Shown here: in pieces, positions 1 through 8,730 of the stretch
Layout: every line of letters begins with the position of its first letter
Position numbering within the stretch: position 1 is the stretch's first letter
Assembly (NCBI RefSeq): GCF_041107455.1
Contig: NZ_JBGBPY010000001.1
Location: 2,852,001 to 2,916,000, forward strand
Source of the DNA: Rhodanobacter humi
Lineage (GTDB): Bacteria > Pseudomonadota > Gammaproteobacteria > Xanthomonadales > Rhodanobacteraceae
Length of the DNA stretch: 64,000 nucleotides
Direction of reading: 5' to 3'
Program-made: the position numbers and the translations under genes
The notes under the pieces: generated by a model
The model's input: the letters and a program-made list of their open reading frames with translations, nothing else
Database searches by the model: none
What the model was told of the DNA's origin: nothing

Positions 1-1599
1 GGTGGCTCTGTCCAGCAGCAGACGCTCATATCCGTACTACTACCCGTGTACAACACCCCACCGGACGTGCTGATTGCGTGCCTGGAAAGCGTATTGGCCC
101 AAACATGTGGCCGTTGGGAACTGTGCATTTCGGATGATGCCAGCACGCGCCGGGACACAGCGGATGTCCTGGTGCGCTACGCTGGTCGTGATCCGCGCAT
201 ACGCATTGAAAAGCGTGCGTCCAACGGGCACATTTCGGCGGCCACGAATACGGCGCTGGCGATGGCAGGCGGGGAATTTGTTGCATTGCTCGATCACGAC
301 GATCTGTTGCACCCTGACGCCATCTTGGAGGTCGTGACTGCCGCTTGCGCCAATCCCGAGTGGCACCTTATCTATACCGATGAAGACAAACTCGATCGGC
401 GGGGAAGACGTTCAGATCCCTACTTCAAGCCGGACTACAATCCGGAACTGCTTACAGCCCAGAACTACATCAGCCACCTCGGTGTTTATCGAACAGCTAT
501 CGTTCGGGAGCTAGGCGGCTTTCAGATTGGTTACGAGGGATGCCAGGACTGGGATCTGGCACTGCGTTTTTGCGAGCGGGTTGGTGCGAGTGCCATCGGG
601 CATATTCCAAAGGTTCTTTACCACTGGCGCATGAGTGCAACCTCGACGGCCGAAGACACGAGCGTGAAACCCTATGTCCAGCAGGTTGCGATGAAGGTAC
701 TGACAGATCACGTCCGGCGCGTACGGCCGGGTGCCAGCGTCAGGCGGCTGAATTGGCCCTATGGTGCATTTCGGGTGCAGGAGGGACCTCCTGCTGACGA
801 GCACGTCTCGGTCATCGTGTGGGAACAGGCCGGACAGCCCATAGATTGCCTGGGTAACATGTTCGAGACACTTGGTTCGACAATGTCAGTCGAAGTCATT
901 ATTCCGGTGAATAACGGCAATATCGCGAAGCGTTGGTTCGGGGATCACGTACCCGGGGCCCTCTCTTTGAAAGTACTGGGCACAACGAACACAAACCCTG
1001 CCGAATCAAGGAACGAGGCGGCCAGGATGGCGAAAGGGTCGATCCTCGTATTCGTCAACAAGGATATCGACGCGTTCTCCAAAGGTTGGCTTGATGAACT
1101 GGTCGCGCAGGCGCGTCGGCCAGACATCGGGGTGGTCGGGGCAAAGATATACGATCCACGTGGATGGGTCACCGATGGTGCCTTTGTTCTTGGGGGGGCT
1201 GGTGGAATAAACGTTGCTTTTGGCGGACTAGATTCCGCGGCGGTTGGCCCGCGCGCCCGCGCGCTGCACGTCCAGGATGTATCTGCCGTCTCAGGAGCAT
1301 GCATGGCCATGCGTGCCAACGTATTCCACTCGATTGGCGGATTCAGCCATGCCTCAGTGGAATCCCTTGTTGCCGCCGATCTGTGTCTACGCATTCGCGC
1401 TAACGGATATCGGACGATTTGGACGCCTTATGTGGAGCTTTATATGCATGAGATCTCTGGTGCATCGCCGGTGCAGGGACAGAATGTTCACGGGGAACGG
1501 GCCTGGCTATTCCAGCACTACCCCAAGGAGCTCCTGGCGGATCCGTTCTACAGTACCAACCTTGAAGCAACGCCGGCGCATTTCAAGCTGGCGACATGA
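1..1599 (+). CDS. Glycosyltransferase family 2 protein, 5' end cut by window edge
   Basis: The frame is open from base 1 and reads ISVLLPVYNTPPD across a GTG at 46, so the true start lies outside the window. The first half is a complete GT-A fold: a VLLPVYN nucleotide-binding strand, CISDDAST, the LLDHDD metal-binding segment near residue 95, and a QDWDLALR acceptor motif near 180. From about residue 260 a second, degenerate GT2-like unit follows (VEVIIPVNN, ARNEAA-like region, VSGACMAMR), so the protein is probably a tandem GT. It should transfer a nucleotide sugar during surface polysaccharide assembly in the cytoplasm. Base composition is lower in GC than the later genes, as is common in O-antigen regions. 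The sugar and acceptor cannot be told. Confidence 0.9.
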   Translation, partial: GGSVQQQTLISVLLPVYNTPPDVLIACLESVLAQTCGRWELCISDDASTRRDTADVLVRYAGRDPRIRIEKRASNGHISAATNTALAMAGGEFVALLDHDDLLHPDAILEVVTAACANPEWHLIYTDEDKLDRRGRRSDPYFKPDYNPELLTAQNYISHLGVYRTAIVRELGGFQIGYEGCQDWDLALRFCERVGASAIGHIPKVLYHWRMSATSTAEDTSVKPYVQQVAMKVLTDHVRRVRPGASVRRLNWPYGAFRVQEGPPADEHVSVIVWEQAGQPIDCLGNMFETLGSTMSVEVIIPVNNGNIAKRWFGDHVPGALSLKVLGTTNTNPAESRNEAARMAKGSILVFVNKDIDAFSKGWLDELVAQARRPDIGVVGAKIYDPRGWVTDGAFVLGGAGGINVAFGGLDSAAVGPRARALHVQDVSAVSGACMAMRANVFHSIGGFSHASVESLVAADLCLRIRANGYRTIWTPYVELYMHEISGASPVQGQNVHGERAWLFQHYPKELLADPFYSTNLEATPAHFKLAT

Positions 1600-1613
1600 C
1601 CCCCATGAAAAAC

Positions 1614-1641
1614 TGCCGCTTGCCGCTTGCCGCTTGCCGCT
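1614..1641. repeat. Four tandem copies of a 7-bp unit
   Basis: Four exact head-to-tail copies of TGCCGCT lie 15 bp after the stop codon of the glycosyltransferase and before the convergent gene that ends at 1705. No function is apparent. It may be a length-variable tract, but it is outside any coding frame I accept. Confidence 0.85.
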
Positions 1642-1704
1642 TGGCTCCGCTTTCGGTGTCAGCTGAAAATGGGCCATTACGGATCCATAACTTCCCGCAG
1701 CTAA

Positions 1705-2994
1705 TCAATGACTGGTATCTTCCTTTGGTGTCACGGTTATTCGCCATGGCACTGGGTTGATTGGGATACTGACTGGTCCGGACGTACCCGCGCCCCTCAG
1801 CGCGCGCGACTCCTGCGCCCAGTTCAAGTCTGGGAGTGGTACACGGCGCATGTCGCCAGGATGAAGAACGGCGACGAGTATGAGCAGTACAAGTACTACT
1901 GGGGCAAAGGAATTTCCTTCAGAGTGATCAAGGTTGCACAATGTGCAAGCAATACAAAGCCAGAACGCTATTTTGGCAAAGAAGAAGTACCGGTCACTCC
2001 ATATTATTGTTGTAGATATCAGGTTTTCATTCGGTCCTGCATGAGCAGACGAAACAATTTGAAGGAGCGCAAAAATAAGCATCAGTGCGACTGGCACAAT
2101 ACCCGCTGTATCGCTTCGCCATGCCGATCGAACCAGGAATAGAAGCAGGCACACAAAAAAAAGCGTGGCCACGCTCGGGCTGAATAGAATTTCCCCGAAC
2201 GTATGGTATTGGAATCCCTGTAGAACGTTCTGTTTAGCCAGTGATAGTTCAAAGGGTCCGTGGGGTTGCCTTTGACCGATGAACGCCATGACCAGTGCCT
2301 GTATGAGGCCCCCAGCTACAACTGCGCCAAGGGCTCGCTTGTCCAATTGCACCCACCATTCCTGAGCAGGTGCAAGACACTTCCAGCCCATGCGGCCTTT
2401 CATCCAGGCAAGCGCCGCCAAGGGTAATGCGACTACTGCAATCAATGTCGAAAACGGTCCAGTCAAAGCAACCAATGTCGGTAGCGTTATTGCCAGCCAT
2501 GGCGGGAGAAATCTTCTTTCTTCAAGCCGCTGTGGAAGCAGTGCTGCTGCAAACAGCGCGAATTGCAGGAACCATTGAACATTTGTGAGGGTTCCGAATA
2601 TTTCGCCGCCGCTGGGAGTGAGAGCGAAGATGGAGATTGTGATCCAGAGTGGAACGAAAGTGCCCATTCGGTAGGCAAAGTATAGGATGGCGGCAGCATC
2701 GATCAGTATCGCAAACACGTTAAAGAGAAGCGGCGCGTGCTGATAGGGGGCAATTTGCGCACACCAGGCCACTAAACGAGGAATTGCGTGCAGATAGCCT
2801 GCATAGGTGACTAGAATCTGCGGCAGCGCGTGACCGAACTGTTGAGCGAAAAAGACAGTGCCGTCTTCCGCCCAGAACTGTGCGTTGGACAAGGCGTCTG
2901 GGCTTTTGCACGCGAGTAAGAGAACAATCAGGAGATAGAGCAGAGGTAGTGCGCTACGTTTGCTCGTGACAGTCTTGGAAGCGAAATGATTCAT
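1705..2994 (-). CDS. Polytopic membrane protein, possible GT-C-type glycosyltransferase
   Basis: The 429-residue product has about ten hydrophobic segments: a first helix at residues 15-30 followed by regularly spaced ones to about residue 385. After the first helix it has FWAEDGTVFF near residue 40. An acidic pair in the first outer loop after helix 1 is typical of lipid-phosphate-sugar-dependent GT-C transferases, but I cannot name the family. It is the last gene of the minus-strand cluster whose other members look like a lipid-linked pentose pathway, so a role as the final transferase from a polyprenyl-phosphate sugar is a reasonable guess. Codon use is AT-richer than the downstream core genes. 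It is separated from the GtrA gene by 245 bp with its own candidate promoter. Confidence 0.75.
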   Translation of the reverse strand: MNHFASKTVTSKRSALPLLYLLIVLLLACKSPDALSNAQFWAEDGTVFFAQQFGHALPQILVTYAGYLHAIPRLVAWCAQIAPYQHAPLLFNVFAILIDAAAILYFAYRMGTFVPLWITISIFALTPSGGEIFGTLTNVQWFLQFALFAAALLPQRLEERRFLPPWLAITLPTLVALTGPFSTLIAVVALPLAALAWMKGRMGWKCLAPAQEWWVQLDKRALGAVVAGGLIQALVMAFIGQRQPHGPFELSLAKQNVLQGFQYHTFGEILFSPSVATLFFVCLLLFLVRSAWRSDTAGIVPVALMLIFALLQIVSSAHAGPNENLISTTIIWSDRYFFFAKIAFWLCIACTLCNLDHSEGNSFAPVVLVLLILVAVLHPGDMRRVPLPDLNWAQESRALRGAGTSGPVSIPINPVPWRITVTPKEDTSH

Positions 2995-3166
2995 TTGGTT
3001 CTGTCGCCTCAGCGCAATGTGGCTTTAGTGTGGGTGGCAGTGACTTCCGCAGACCGCCTCGCGAGGTAGCGTTTTCTGAACATCGAAGACTTTTTATGTG
3101 ACAAGTACCGGTAGATTGTCTTCTGCAATTTGTCAAGTATGTTGTTCATTATTAGACTTGCTCAAA

Positions 3167-3196
3167 TTTATAGATTTCTTCGCAGGTTCGACGCAA
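3167..3196 (-). promoter_or_regulatory. Candidate sigma70 promoter for the 1705-2994 gene
   Basis: On the minus strand TTGCGT (3196-3191) is followed after 18 bp by TATAAA (3172-3167). The stretch 2995-3239 is the most AT-rich noncoding stretch of the region. The leader to the ATG at 2994 would be about 165 nt. No other element was recognised in this gap. Confidence 0.35.
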
Positions 3197-3239
3197 ATGA
3201 TTCACGATTTCTGAGAGGCGTGTTAGTTGATTTTCAGCG

Positions 3240-3635
3240 CTATACATTGCGGAATGACAGGTGCTTATGGCCGAGATAGCTTGTCAATACTGGAATCATG
3301 ACACCGAAGCCGTGCGCAATGGTTTCAGCATGGGTTTCAATCCCGATTGCTGGTAGAGCATGATTCGCCAAGACGACGCTTATGAACAAGGTCTGCCCAA
3401 GAGCTGCCAAGTTTATGATTGTGAACCAGAATGCTTGATTTCTAAAGGTGTTCGAGGCATTGACAAAGACGAACGTTCGATTGAGCACAAAAGCGGAAAC
3501 CAAACCTATGCAAAACGCGATGATTATTGACGGGATGTAAGGCATCCAGTAACCCAAAATGATGCGCGATCCGAAGTTTGCGATGGCGGCGACGCCGCCA
3601 GCCAAGATGAATTTAATGAATTGGCGAGACTTCAC
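3240..3635 (-). CDS. GtrA family membrane protein
   Basis: This is a 131-residue protein with four predicted membrane helices and the family hallmarks FILAGGVAA near the N-terminus, the F-V-L-N-R-T-F-V-F segment in the middle and a basic YLGHKHLSF end. GtrA-family proteins are thought to flip or position polyprenyl-phosphate-linked sugars. In mycobacteria a GtrA protein (Rv3789) is encoded beside dprE1-dprE2, which matches the gene set here. Its ATG overlaps the stop of the upstream FAD oxidoreductase by 4 bp, so the two are translationally coupled. Translocation of the lipid-linked sugar made by the upstream genes is inferred. Confidence 0.85.
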   Translation of the reverse strand: MKSRQFIKFILAGGVAAIANFGSRIILGYWMPYIPSIIIAFCIGLVSAFVLNRTFVFVNASNTFRNQAFWFTIINLAALGQTLFISVVLANHALPAIGIETHAETIAHGFGVMIPVLTSYLGHKHLSFRNV

Positions 3636-4921
3636 GCGGCCATTCCAGTGGCGCTAGCGGCCAGTCGACGTGCTACCGCAATGCTTTCGTTGATCGAGCG
3701 GTCTTCCGGGTAGTAGTAAGACGTATCGGCCATGTACAGGCCGGCGATGGGTGTGGCCATGGGGGGCAGCATGTCGTAGAACCCGGGCGGGCAGATGGTC
3801 TGGGCAAAGTCGTAACGATGGCAATGTTGGGCCAGCACCCAATCCGGCGAAAAGGCAGGGTTGAGCTTGCCGAGGTAGCCGATGACTTCGTCTATCAACT
3901 CGTCGTTGCTGCGCGCCCACTTGGGGTGGGTCTTGGGCATGTAGAACGGCGCGTAAAGTACCGATGGCGTCATCTGATTGAGATTGGAGTACTCGATCAC
4001 GCCGGGAATCTCGATCGACGGATCGTTGATGTTCATCCAGAAATTTTCGCTCAGCGGCTGCTTGAGCTTGAGGATGACGCAAGCGACCGGAATGTTCTTG
4101 ATCTGATTGATACGGGCCGCGAAATCGGCCGGCAGGTCGGGTACCAGGCGGGGTACGTACTGGATCGGCGCGGTGGAGATTACTGCCTGGCAAGGCAGGA
4201 GTGCGCCGCCGACTTCTATACCGCAGACGCGCCCATCGGTTACGTCGACCCGGTCAATGCCGGTCTTGAGATGGATGCGGCCGCCGCGCTCGAGGATGAA
4301 ACGCTCCATCGCCCTGAGCAGGGTAGCCGAGCCGCCGTCCAGGTAGCCCATGCTCTCCTGCAGAAGATTGCGGCGCGAGAGTGCGACACGTTTGATGCGG
4401 GTACCGATCCACGCCGCGGAGATTTCCTCGGTGTGCTCGAACAGCTTCAGTTCGAACAGGCTCTTCCAGAGCACGTTGTATCCGCGTTCGCCGATCCAGC
4501 GGCGGATCCAGTCGGTGGCCTTCATGCGGTCGAACGGGCGCCAGTCCTTGATGCCCTTGGCGTACATGGCGTGCAGGCCGTAGCGGAACTTGCTGACCAG
4601 GCCCAGTCCGTCGAAGGCCAGCAGGGCGAGCGGCGTGCCCCACTTGTACAACTTGCCGTTGTAGAAGAAGCCCATGCGGGTGTCGGTCCAGCGCAGCTTG
4701 TCACTCAGGCCCAGCTCGGCCAGCAGCTTGAACAGCGGATAGTCCGTCTTGCAGATGAAGTGGTAGTAGCGCTCGATTTCGAGGCCGGCGAAATCGAACG
4801 TGGCGGACATGCCGCCGATGCGGTCGTCACGCTCGTAGATGTCGACTTCGTGGCCGCGCTTGAGCAGCTCCATGGCGGTCATCAGGCCCATCGGGCCGGC
4901 GCCAATTATCTTGAAATTCAT
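3632..4921 (-). CDS. NAD(P)/FAD-dependent amine-oxidase-type oxidoreductase
   Basis: The 429-residue protein opens with a dinucleotide-binding fold (IIGAGPMGLMTA, residues 5-16), then an acidic strand end (IYERDDRIGG, 28-37) typical of the protoporphyrinogen-oxidase / UDP-galactopyranose-mutase-like flavoproteins. A second FAD-binding patch near the C-terminus reads GLYMADTSYYYPEDRS. Such proteins recur in polysaccharide and polyprenyl-sugar clusters but their substrates are usually unassigned. It lies between a methyltransferase gene and the GtrA gene, with a 4-bp overlap to the latter. A role in modifying or isomerising the lipid-linked sugar is possible. I would not call it Glf, because the sequence is closer to generic FAD oxidoreductases. 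Confidence 0.85.
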   Translation of the reverse strand: MNFKIIGAGPMGLMTAMELLKRGHEVDIYERDDRIGGMSATFDFAGLEIERYYHFICKTDYPLFKLLAELGLSDKLRWTDTRMGFFYNGKLYKWGTPLALLAFDGLGLVSKFRYGLHAMYAKGIKDWRPFDRMKATDWIRRWIGERGYNVLWKSLFELKLFEHTEEISAAWIGTRIKRVALSRRNLLQESMGYLDGGSATLLRAMERFILERGGRIHLKTGIDRVDVTDGRVCGIEVGGALLPCQAVISTAPIQYVPRLVPDLPADFAARINQIKNIPVACVILKLKQPLSENFWMNINDPSIEIPGVIEYSNLNQMTPSVLYAPFYMPKTHPKWARSNDELIDEVIGYLGKLNPAFSPDWVLAQHCHRYDFAQTICPPGFYDMLPPMATPIAGLYMADTSYYYPEDRSINESIAVARRLAASATGMAA

Positions 4922-4974
4922 TGCCTGATTCCGAATGATGCGGTTCTTCTATACGCAAGGTGGATATGGGAAGG

Positions 4975-5646
4975 TCAAGCCGGGACGGTGCCAACCAGAA
5001 AAGCCTGCTTGCCGAGGAATCGCCAGAAGAACGGAAGTCGAAGATAAAGCGCTACGAGCCATGGAGATTGCGGCAGCCGGCTTTTTGTCGTATAGGGAAG
5101 GAACCGGGGGATACAAACAGAGACTTCGAATCCGGCAAGCACCAGGGCTTCAGCCAGGCTACGGTCGGTCAGCGCCGTGTGATGGTCGAAGTAGTCCCAG
5201 TACTCACCAGGAAGAAAACGGATATTGGGTTGAAGTATCATTACCCGGCCTCCCGGCTTGAGTATGCGCTGCGACTCGCGAAGCGTACTCAATACAAGTT
5301 CCTTGCTCGGCAGATGCTCGAGAAAATTGCTCATGAAGACGCAGTCGACGCTGTTCGACGCCAGCGACGAGATTTGCGTGCAGGATTCGTTGATGACCTT
5401 GATGTCGGCATTGGCCCGCTCGGCTACGTCCGGATTCAGATCCACCGCTATCTTGTGAGAGCACTGGATATGATTTATGAATTCGCAATAGCCAGCGCCT
5501 ATATCGACGACGGTGTCAGTTCGCTTGACAAATTTCTGAAAGAAGTCACTGCACAATACTTTCCATATTTCATTCTTTTTTATCTGTGCATCTTTATCAA
5601 AGCGTGCTTCGTAAAGGTTCTTCAGAAGTTTCGATTCTTCACTCAT
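4975..5646 (-). CDS. Class I SAM-dependent methyltransferase
   Basis: This is a 223-residue Methyltransf_11-type protein. Motif I is VVDIGAGYCEF (about residues 45-55), the acidic strand-2 end is VDLNPD (about 69-74), and the DCVFMSNFLEHL segment near residue 105 is the post-motif strand that ends at the active site. It could O-methylate a sugar in the lipid-linked product. AT content is higher than in both neighbours, and 81 bp of low-GC DNA separate it from the epimerase gene upstream, which suggests it was recruited into the cluster. The acceptor is unknown. Confidence 0.85.
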   Translation of the reverse strand: MSEESKLLKNLYEARFDKDAQIKKNEIWKVLCSDFFQKFVKRTDTVVDIGAGYCEFINHIQCSHKIAVDLNPDVAERANADIKVINESCTQISSLASNSVDCVFMSNFLEHLPSKELVLSTLRESQRILKPGGRVMILQPNIRFLPGEYWDYFDHHTALTDRSLAEALVLAGFEVSVCIPRFLPYTTKSRLPQSPWLVALYLRLPFFWRFLGKQAFLVGTVPA

Positions 5647-5727
5647 GGGTCATTCTCCAAGTTCAAAAGATATGGCGGCGTCGTGAATTACTTTCGCGTG
5701 CCCCCCAGCCATCGCTATTCCATCACT

Positions 5728-6678
5728 CTATCTTTTGAGTGTGATGCTTGAGTATTTCTGGTCGCAGTAGCTCTCGCGCACGGCCTCGGCGAACGGAGTC
5801 TGGCGCACGCCGAAGACTTCTTCGGTATCGATCCCGTGGAACTCGTCGCCGGCGGTCAGCGCCTTGAGCTGGTCGGCGGTAAACGGCGGTTTGCCGCTGA
5901 ATAGCGCGTAGACCCGCAGCAGCAGGTGGAACAGCCCGTACGGGATATGCACAATCGGCGTACGCAGCTGCTTGGCCTGCTTGATCGTCTTGATGATATC
6001 TACGTAGTCGATGCGGGTTTCGCCGACCACGTCGTAGACAGCGCCATCCGGCTGGGTTTCGATGCAGCGCACGATGCAGCGGCAAAAGTCCCGCTCATAC
6101 AGGGGCTGGCGCATGTAGCGACCATCGCCGGGTATCGGGAACAGCGGCGTCTTGGCCATGAAGCGGGAAAGCCAGCCCAGATGCTTGGGATCGAACCAGC
6201 CGAACATAAGGGTAGGGCGGAGCACGCAATGCGGGATGCCGCCGACGACCACCATGGATTCCTGCGTCTTCTTGGTGCGGGTGTACTCATCATCTCCCAC
6301 CGAAACCACCACCGATGAGCTGATGTGCACCAGGTACGGGACGGCGTGCGCCTGCAACGCCTTCAGCACGCGGGCGGTGGCATCGATATTGTTGCGCACG
6401 AACAGGTCCGGCGACTTGCCGGTGATCTGTGCATGCAGCTGAACCACGCAGGCAGCCCCTGCAAATGCCTCGGTCCAGTCACCCTCTTCGGCGAGATCGG
6501 CCAGGATGGCGGTGACATCGGGATGCAGCTGACGCAGGATCTCCAGGTTGTAGGCGTGCTTGTCGATCGCGACGATCTGCGTGTAACCCTGGGCTTTCAG
6601 CTCCACGATCAGGTTCTGTCCGACCAGCCCGGCGGCTCCGGTGAGGACCAGTTTGGCGTGTTTGTCGATCATGCTCAT
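5728..6678 (-). CDS. NAD-dependent epimerase/dehydratase (extended SDR)
   Basis: The 316-residue protein has a GxxGxxG nucleotide-binding loop (TGAAGLVG, residues 13-20), an aspartate ending the second strand (IVAIDKH) and a YTRTK catalytic pair preceded by an SSS motif, as in NDP-sugar and 3-beta-HSD-like extended SDRs. It starts 7 bp after the DprE2-like gene and is therefore probably co-transcribed. It may act on a nucleotide or lipid-linked sugar. Mycobacterial DprE1/DprE2 already perform 2'-epimerisation, so this enzyme would be an additional step rather than the epimerase itself. Confidence 0.85.
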   Translation of the reverse strand: MSMIDKHAKLVLTGAAGLVGQNLIVELKAQGYTQIVAIDKHAYNLEILRQLHPDVTAILADLAEEGDWTEAFAGAACVVQLHAQITGKSPDLFVRNNIDATARVLKALQAHAVPYLVHISSSVVVSVGDDEYTRTKKTQESMVVVGGIPHCVLRPTLMFGWFDPKHLGWLSRFMAKTPLFPIPGDGRYMRQPLYERDFCRCIVRCIETQPDGAVYDVVGETRIDYVDIIKTIKQAKQLRTPIVHIPYGLFHLLLRVYALFSGKPPFTADQLKALTAGDEFHGIDTEEVFGVRQTPFAEAVRESYCDQKYSSITLKR

Positions 6679-6685
6679 GCGGAGG

Positions 6686-7423
6686 TCACAGATTGATGCG
6701 CTTGAAGACGAATTCGGGAATGTGGCGAATAATCAGCATGATCGGCAACCAGAACCACGGCAGGTAGACCACGCTGCTGCCGCGGTCGGCCGCACGCACG
6801 ATGCCGCGAGCCACGCTGGCCGGAGAGGCCCACAGCGCGCCCTTGCGGAAATCGCGTGTCATCGGCGTATCCACGAAACCCGGCTTGATCGTGACCACGT
6901 TGACGCCGACTTTGGCGAGTCGCTGGCGCAGGCCGCTGGCGAACGTGCTGACAGCGGCCTTGGCGGCCCCGTAGAGGTAGTTGCTCTGGCGACCGCGATC
7001 ACCGGCAACCGAGGAGATCACGGCCAGGACACCGCGCCCCTGAGCTTCCAGGCGTGGTGCCAATGCCGTCATCAAGGCGATGGTGGCGGTGCCGTTGGTG
7101 GCGAATTCCGCCAAGGCGGTTTCCACCGATTGCTCGCACGCACCCTGGTTCGGCAAGGTGCCGTGCGCAATCAGTACCACGTCAACGCTGCCAAGCTGCT
7201 TCCATGCCTGATCGAGCACGCCGGCATGTGTATCAAACCGGCAGACGTCGAGCATGGCCTCGCCGACATCCACGGCGCCACGGACGCGCAGGTCGGCAGC
7301 AATATCGGCCAGCCGCGTGGTGTTGCGTGCGACCAGGAACAGCCGCGCGCCGCGTGCGGCGTAGCGTCGTGCCGTGGCTTCGGCAATCGCCGAGGTGGCA
7401 CCGATGATCAGTACATTGAGCAT
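6686..7423 (-). CDS. dprE2: SDR oxidoreductase, DprE2-like (lipid-linked keto-sugar reductase)
   Basis: The ATG at 7423 gives a 245-residue classical SDR: cofactor loop IIGATSAIAE (6-15), AHGTL (86-90), and catalytic Ser138, Tyr151 and Lys155. The C-terminus is hydrophobic with the run FWLPIMLIIRHIPEF, as in membrane-associated DprE2. In mycobacteria DprE2 reduces the 2'-keto intermediate of decaprenyl-phospho-ribose to the arabinose form. The gene starts 2 bp after the DprE1-like stop codon, the same order as Rv3790-Rv3791. The open frame continues upstream of 7423 but only as the shadow of dprE1. The family call is firm; the exact pentose substrate is inferred from the partner genes. Confidence 0.82.
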   Translation of the reverse strand: MLNVLIIGATSAIAEATARRYAARGARLFLVARNTTRLADIAADLRVRGAVDVGEAMLDVCRFDTHAGVLDQAWKQLGSVDVVLIAHGTLPNQGACEQSVETALAEFATNGTATIALMTALAPRLEAQGRGVLAVISSVAGDRGRQSNYLYGAAKAAVSTFASGLRQRLAKVGVNVVTIKPGFVDTPMTRDFRKGALWASPASVARGIVRAADRGSSVVYLPWFWLPIMLIIRHIPEFVFKRINL

Positions 7424-7425
7424 GT

Positions 7426-8730
7426 TCACTCCATGACCCGGCGCCAGAAGCTGGACGAGAAGCGCGGGTCGACAAATGGGCGGAAGGATTCCCAGGCAGG
7501 GAAACTGGCGCGGAACAGTGGACCGGACATGCGGGCATCCTTGGCCGGATAGATGGCTCCACCGGCGGTTGCGACCACGTCGTCGAGGCGATCGAGTAGT
7601 CGCAGGGTGGTTTCGCCGTGGTTGGGGAAATCCAGTGCCAGTGTGGTGCCCGCGCGCGGAAAGGATAGCAGGCCGGGCGAGCGCAGCTGGCCAAATTGCT
7701 TCAACACCGCGAGAAACGAGCCGCCACCGCTGGCCGAGATCATCCGTGCCAACTGGTCGACACAAGCTTCCGCGGCGGCTGGGGGTACCACGCACTGATA
7801 CTGCAAAAATCCGCGCGGGCCATAGACGCGGTTCCAATCGCCGATGCCGTCCAGCGGGTAGAAGTGAGGCTCGTAGTGAGTGGTCAGATGCACTATGGGT
7901 TGCCGCTGGCGGTGGTAGTACAAGGTGTTGAACGTGCGCAGGCTGAGTGGATTGATCAGCGACAGCGGCGGAACCAGCGGTACCCCGAGACGACGGGTGC
8001 TGGCCGCCGGGCGGCGATCGGGAATAGCGGACGCATGGTTGGCGCGGGTAAACAGGCCGCGCCCCAGCGCGCGCCCCTTGGCCGCACAGTCGATCCAGGC
8101 CACGGTGTACTCGTAGTCGCGGTCCGAGTCTTCGGACAGCCGAAAAAAGCCGGCAAGATCCTTGAAGCGATGAACCTCGGTGCTCATCCATGGCCCGGCG
8201 ATTCGGCGCAGCTGGATGCGAGCCCAGGTGATTAGCCCGGTGAGGCCGAGGCCTCCTATGGTGGCAGCGAACCAGTCCGGATGGTCGGTCGGGCTGCACA
8301 GCAGTCGACTGCCGTCGGAACGCAGCAGTTCAAACGCCAGCACATGGCGGCCGAAAGTACCCGCTTTGTGGTGATTCTTGCCGTGCACATCGTTAGCGAT
8401 GGCGCCGCCAACGGTGATGAACTTGGTGCCCGGGGTCACCGGCAGAAACCATCCCTGCGGTACCACCAGATCGAGAATTTCCGAGAACAGTACCCCCGCC
8501 TCGCACTCAAGCAATCCGCTGGTGGGGTCGAAGCTCAGGTAGCGGTTCAGGCCGCGCGCGTGCAGTAGCGTGCCCCCGTCGTTGAGGCAACTGTCGCCGT
8601 AGCTACGGCCATTGCCGTAGGGAAGCAGAGAGCCCCCCGTGACAGGCAACTCGGCGTGCCGGTCGGTGACAGCCACGACGGACTGTTTGGTGGGCGGATA
8701 GCGTCCCCAGGATTGACCGATCGTGGTCAT
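7426..8730 (-). CDS. dprE1: FAD-dependent oxidase, DprE1-like (polyprenyl-phospho-ribose 2'-oxidase)
   Basis: The 434-residue protein is a vanillyl-alcohol-oxidase-type flavoprotein. The FAD-binding PYGNGRSYGDS (38-48) and VTPGTKFITVGGAIANDVHGKNHH segment (about 98-121) are those of DprE1, and the C-terminal YPAKDAR matches the mycobacterial active-site lysine segment. DprE1 oxidises C2' of polyprenyl-phospho-ribose. Ala365 in TLALDFP stands where the mycobacterial enzyme has Cys387 (NICVDFP), the residue trapped by benzothiazinones. Its ATG overlaps the upstream stop codon as TGATG, so it is coupled to the HAD-UbiA gene. Confidence in the family is high; the native substrate has not been shown. 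Confidence 0.87.
   Translation of the reverse strand: MTTIGQSWGRYPPTKQSVVAVTDRHAELPVTGGSLLPYGNGRSYGDSCLNDGGTLLHARGLNRYLSFDPTSGLLECEAGVLFSEILDLVVPQGWFLPVTPGTKFITVGGAIANDVHGKNHHKAGTFGRHVLAFELLRSDGSRLLCSPTDHPDWFAATIGGLGLTGLITWARIQLRRIAGPWMSTEVHRFKDLAGFFRLSEDSDRDYEYTVAWIDCAAKGRALGRGLFTRANHASAIPDRRPAASTRRLGVPLVPPLSLINPLSLRTFNTLYYHRQRQPIVHLTTHYEPHFYPLDGIGDWNRVYGPRGFLQYQCVVPPAAAEACVDQLARMISASGGGSFLAVLKQFGQLRSPGLLSFPRAGTTLALDFPNHGETTLRLLDRLDDVVATAGGAIYPAKDARMSGPLFRASFPAWESFRPFVDPRFSSSFWRRVME

Noticed and set aside
46-48. GTG at 46 as the start of the first glycosyltransferase
   Set aside because: The frame is open to base 1 and encodes the conserved ISVLLPVYN strand across this codon.
3632-4921. UDP-galactopyranose mutase (Glf)
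   Set aside because: The FAD fold is similar, but the characteristic Glf sequence around the substrate arginines is not evident, so I kept a general FAD oxidoreductase call.
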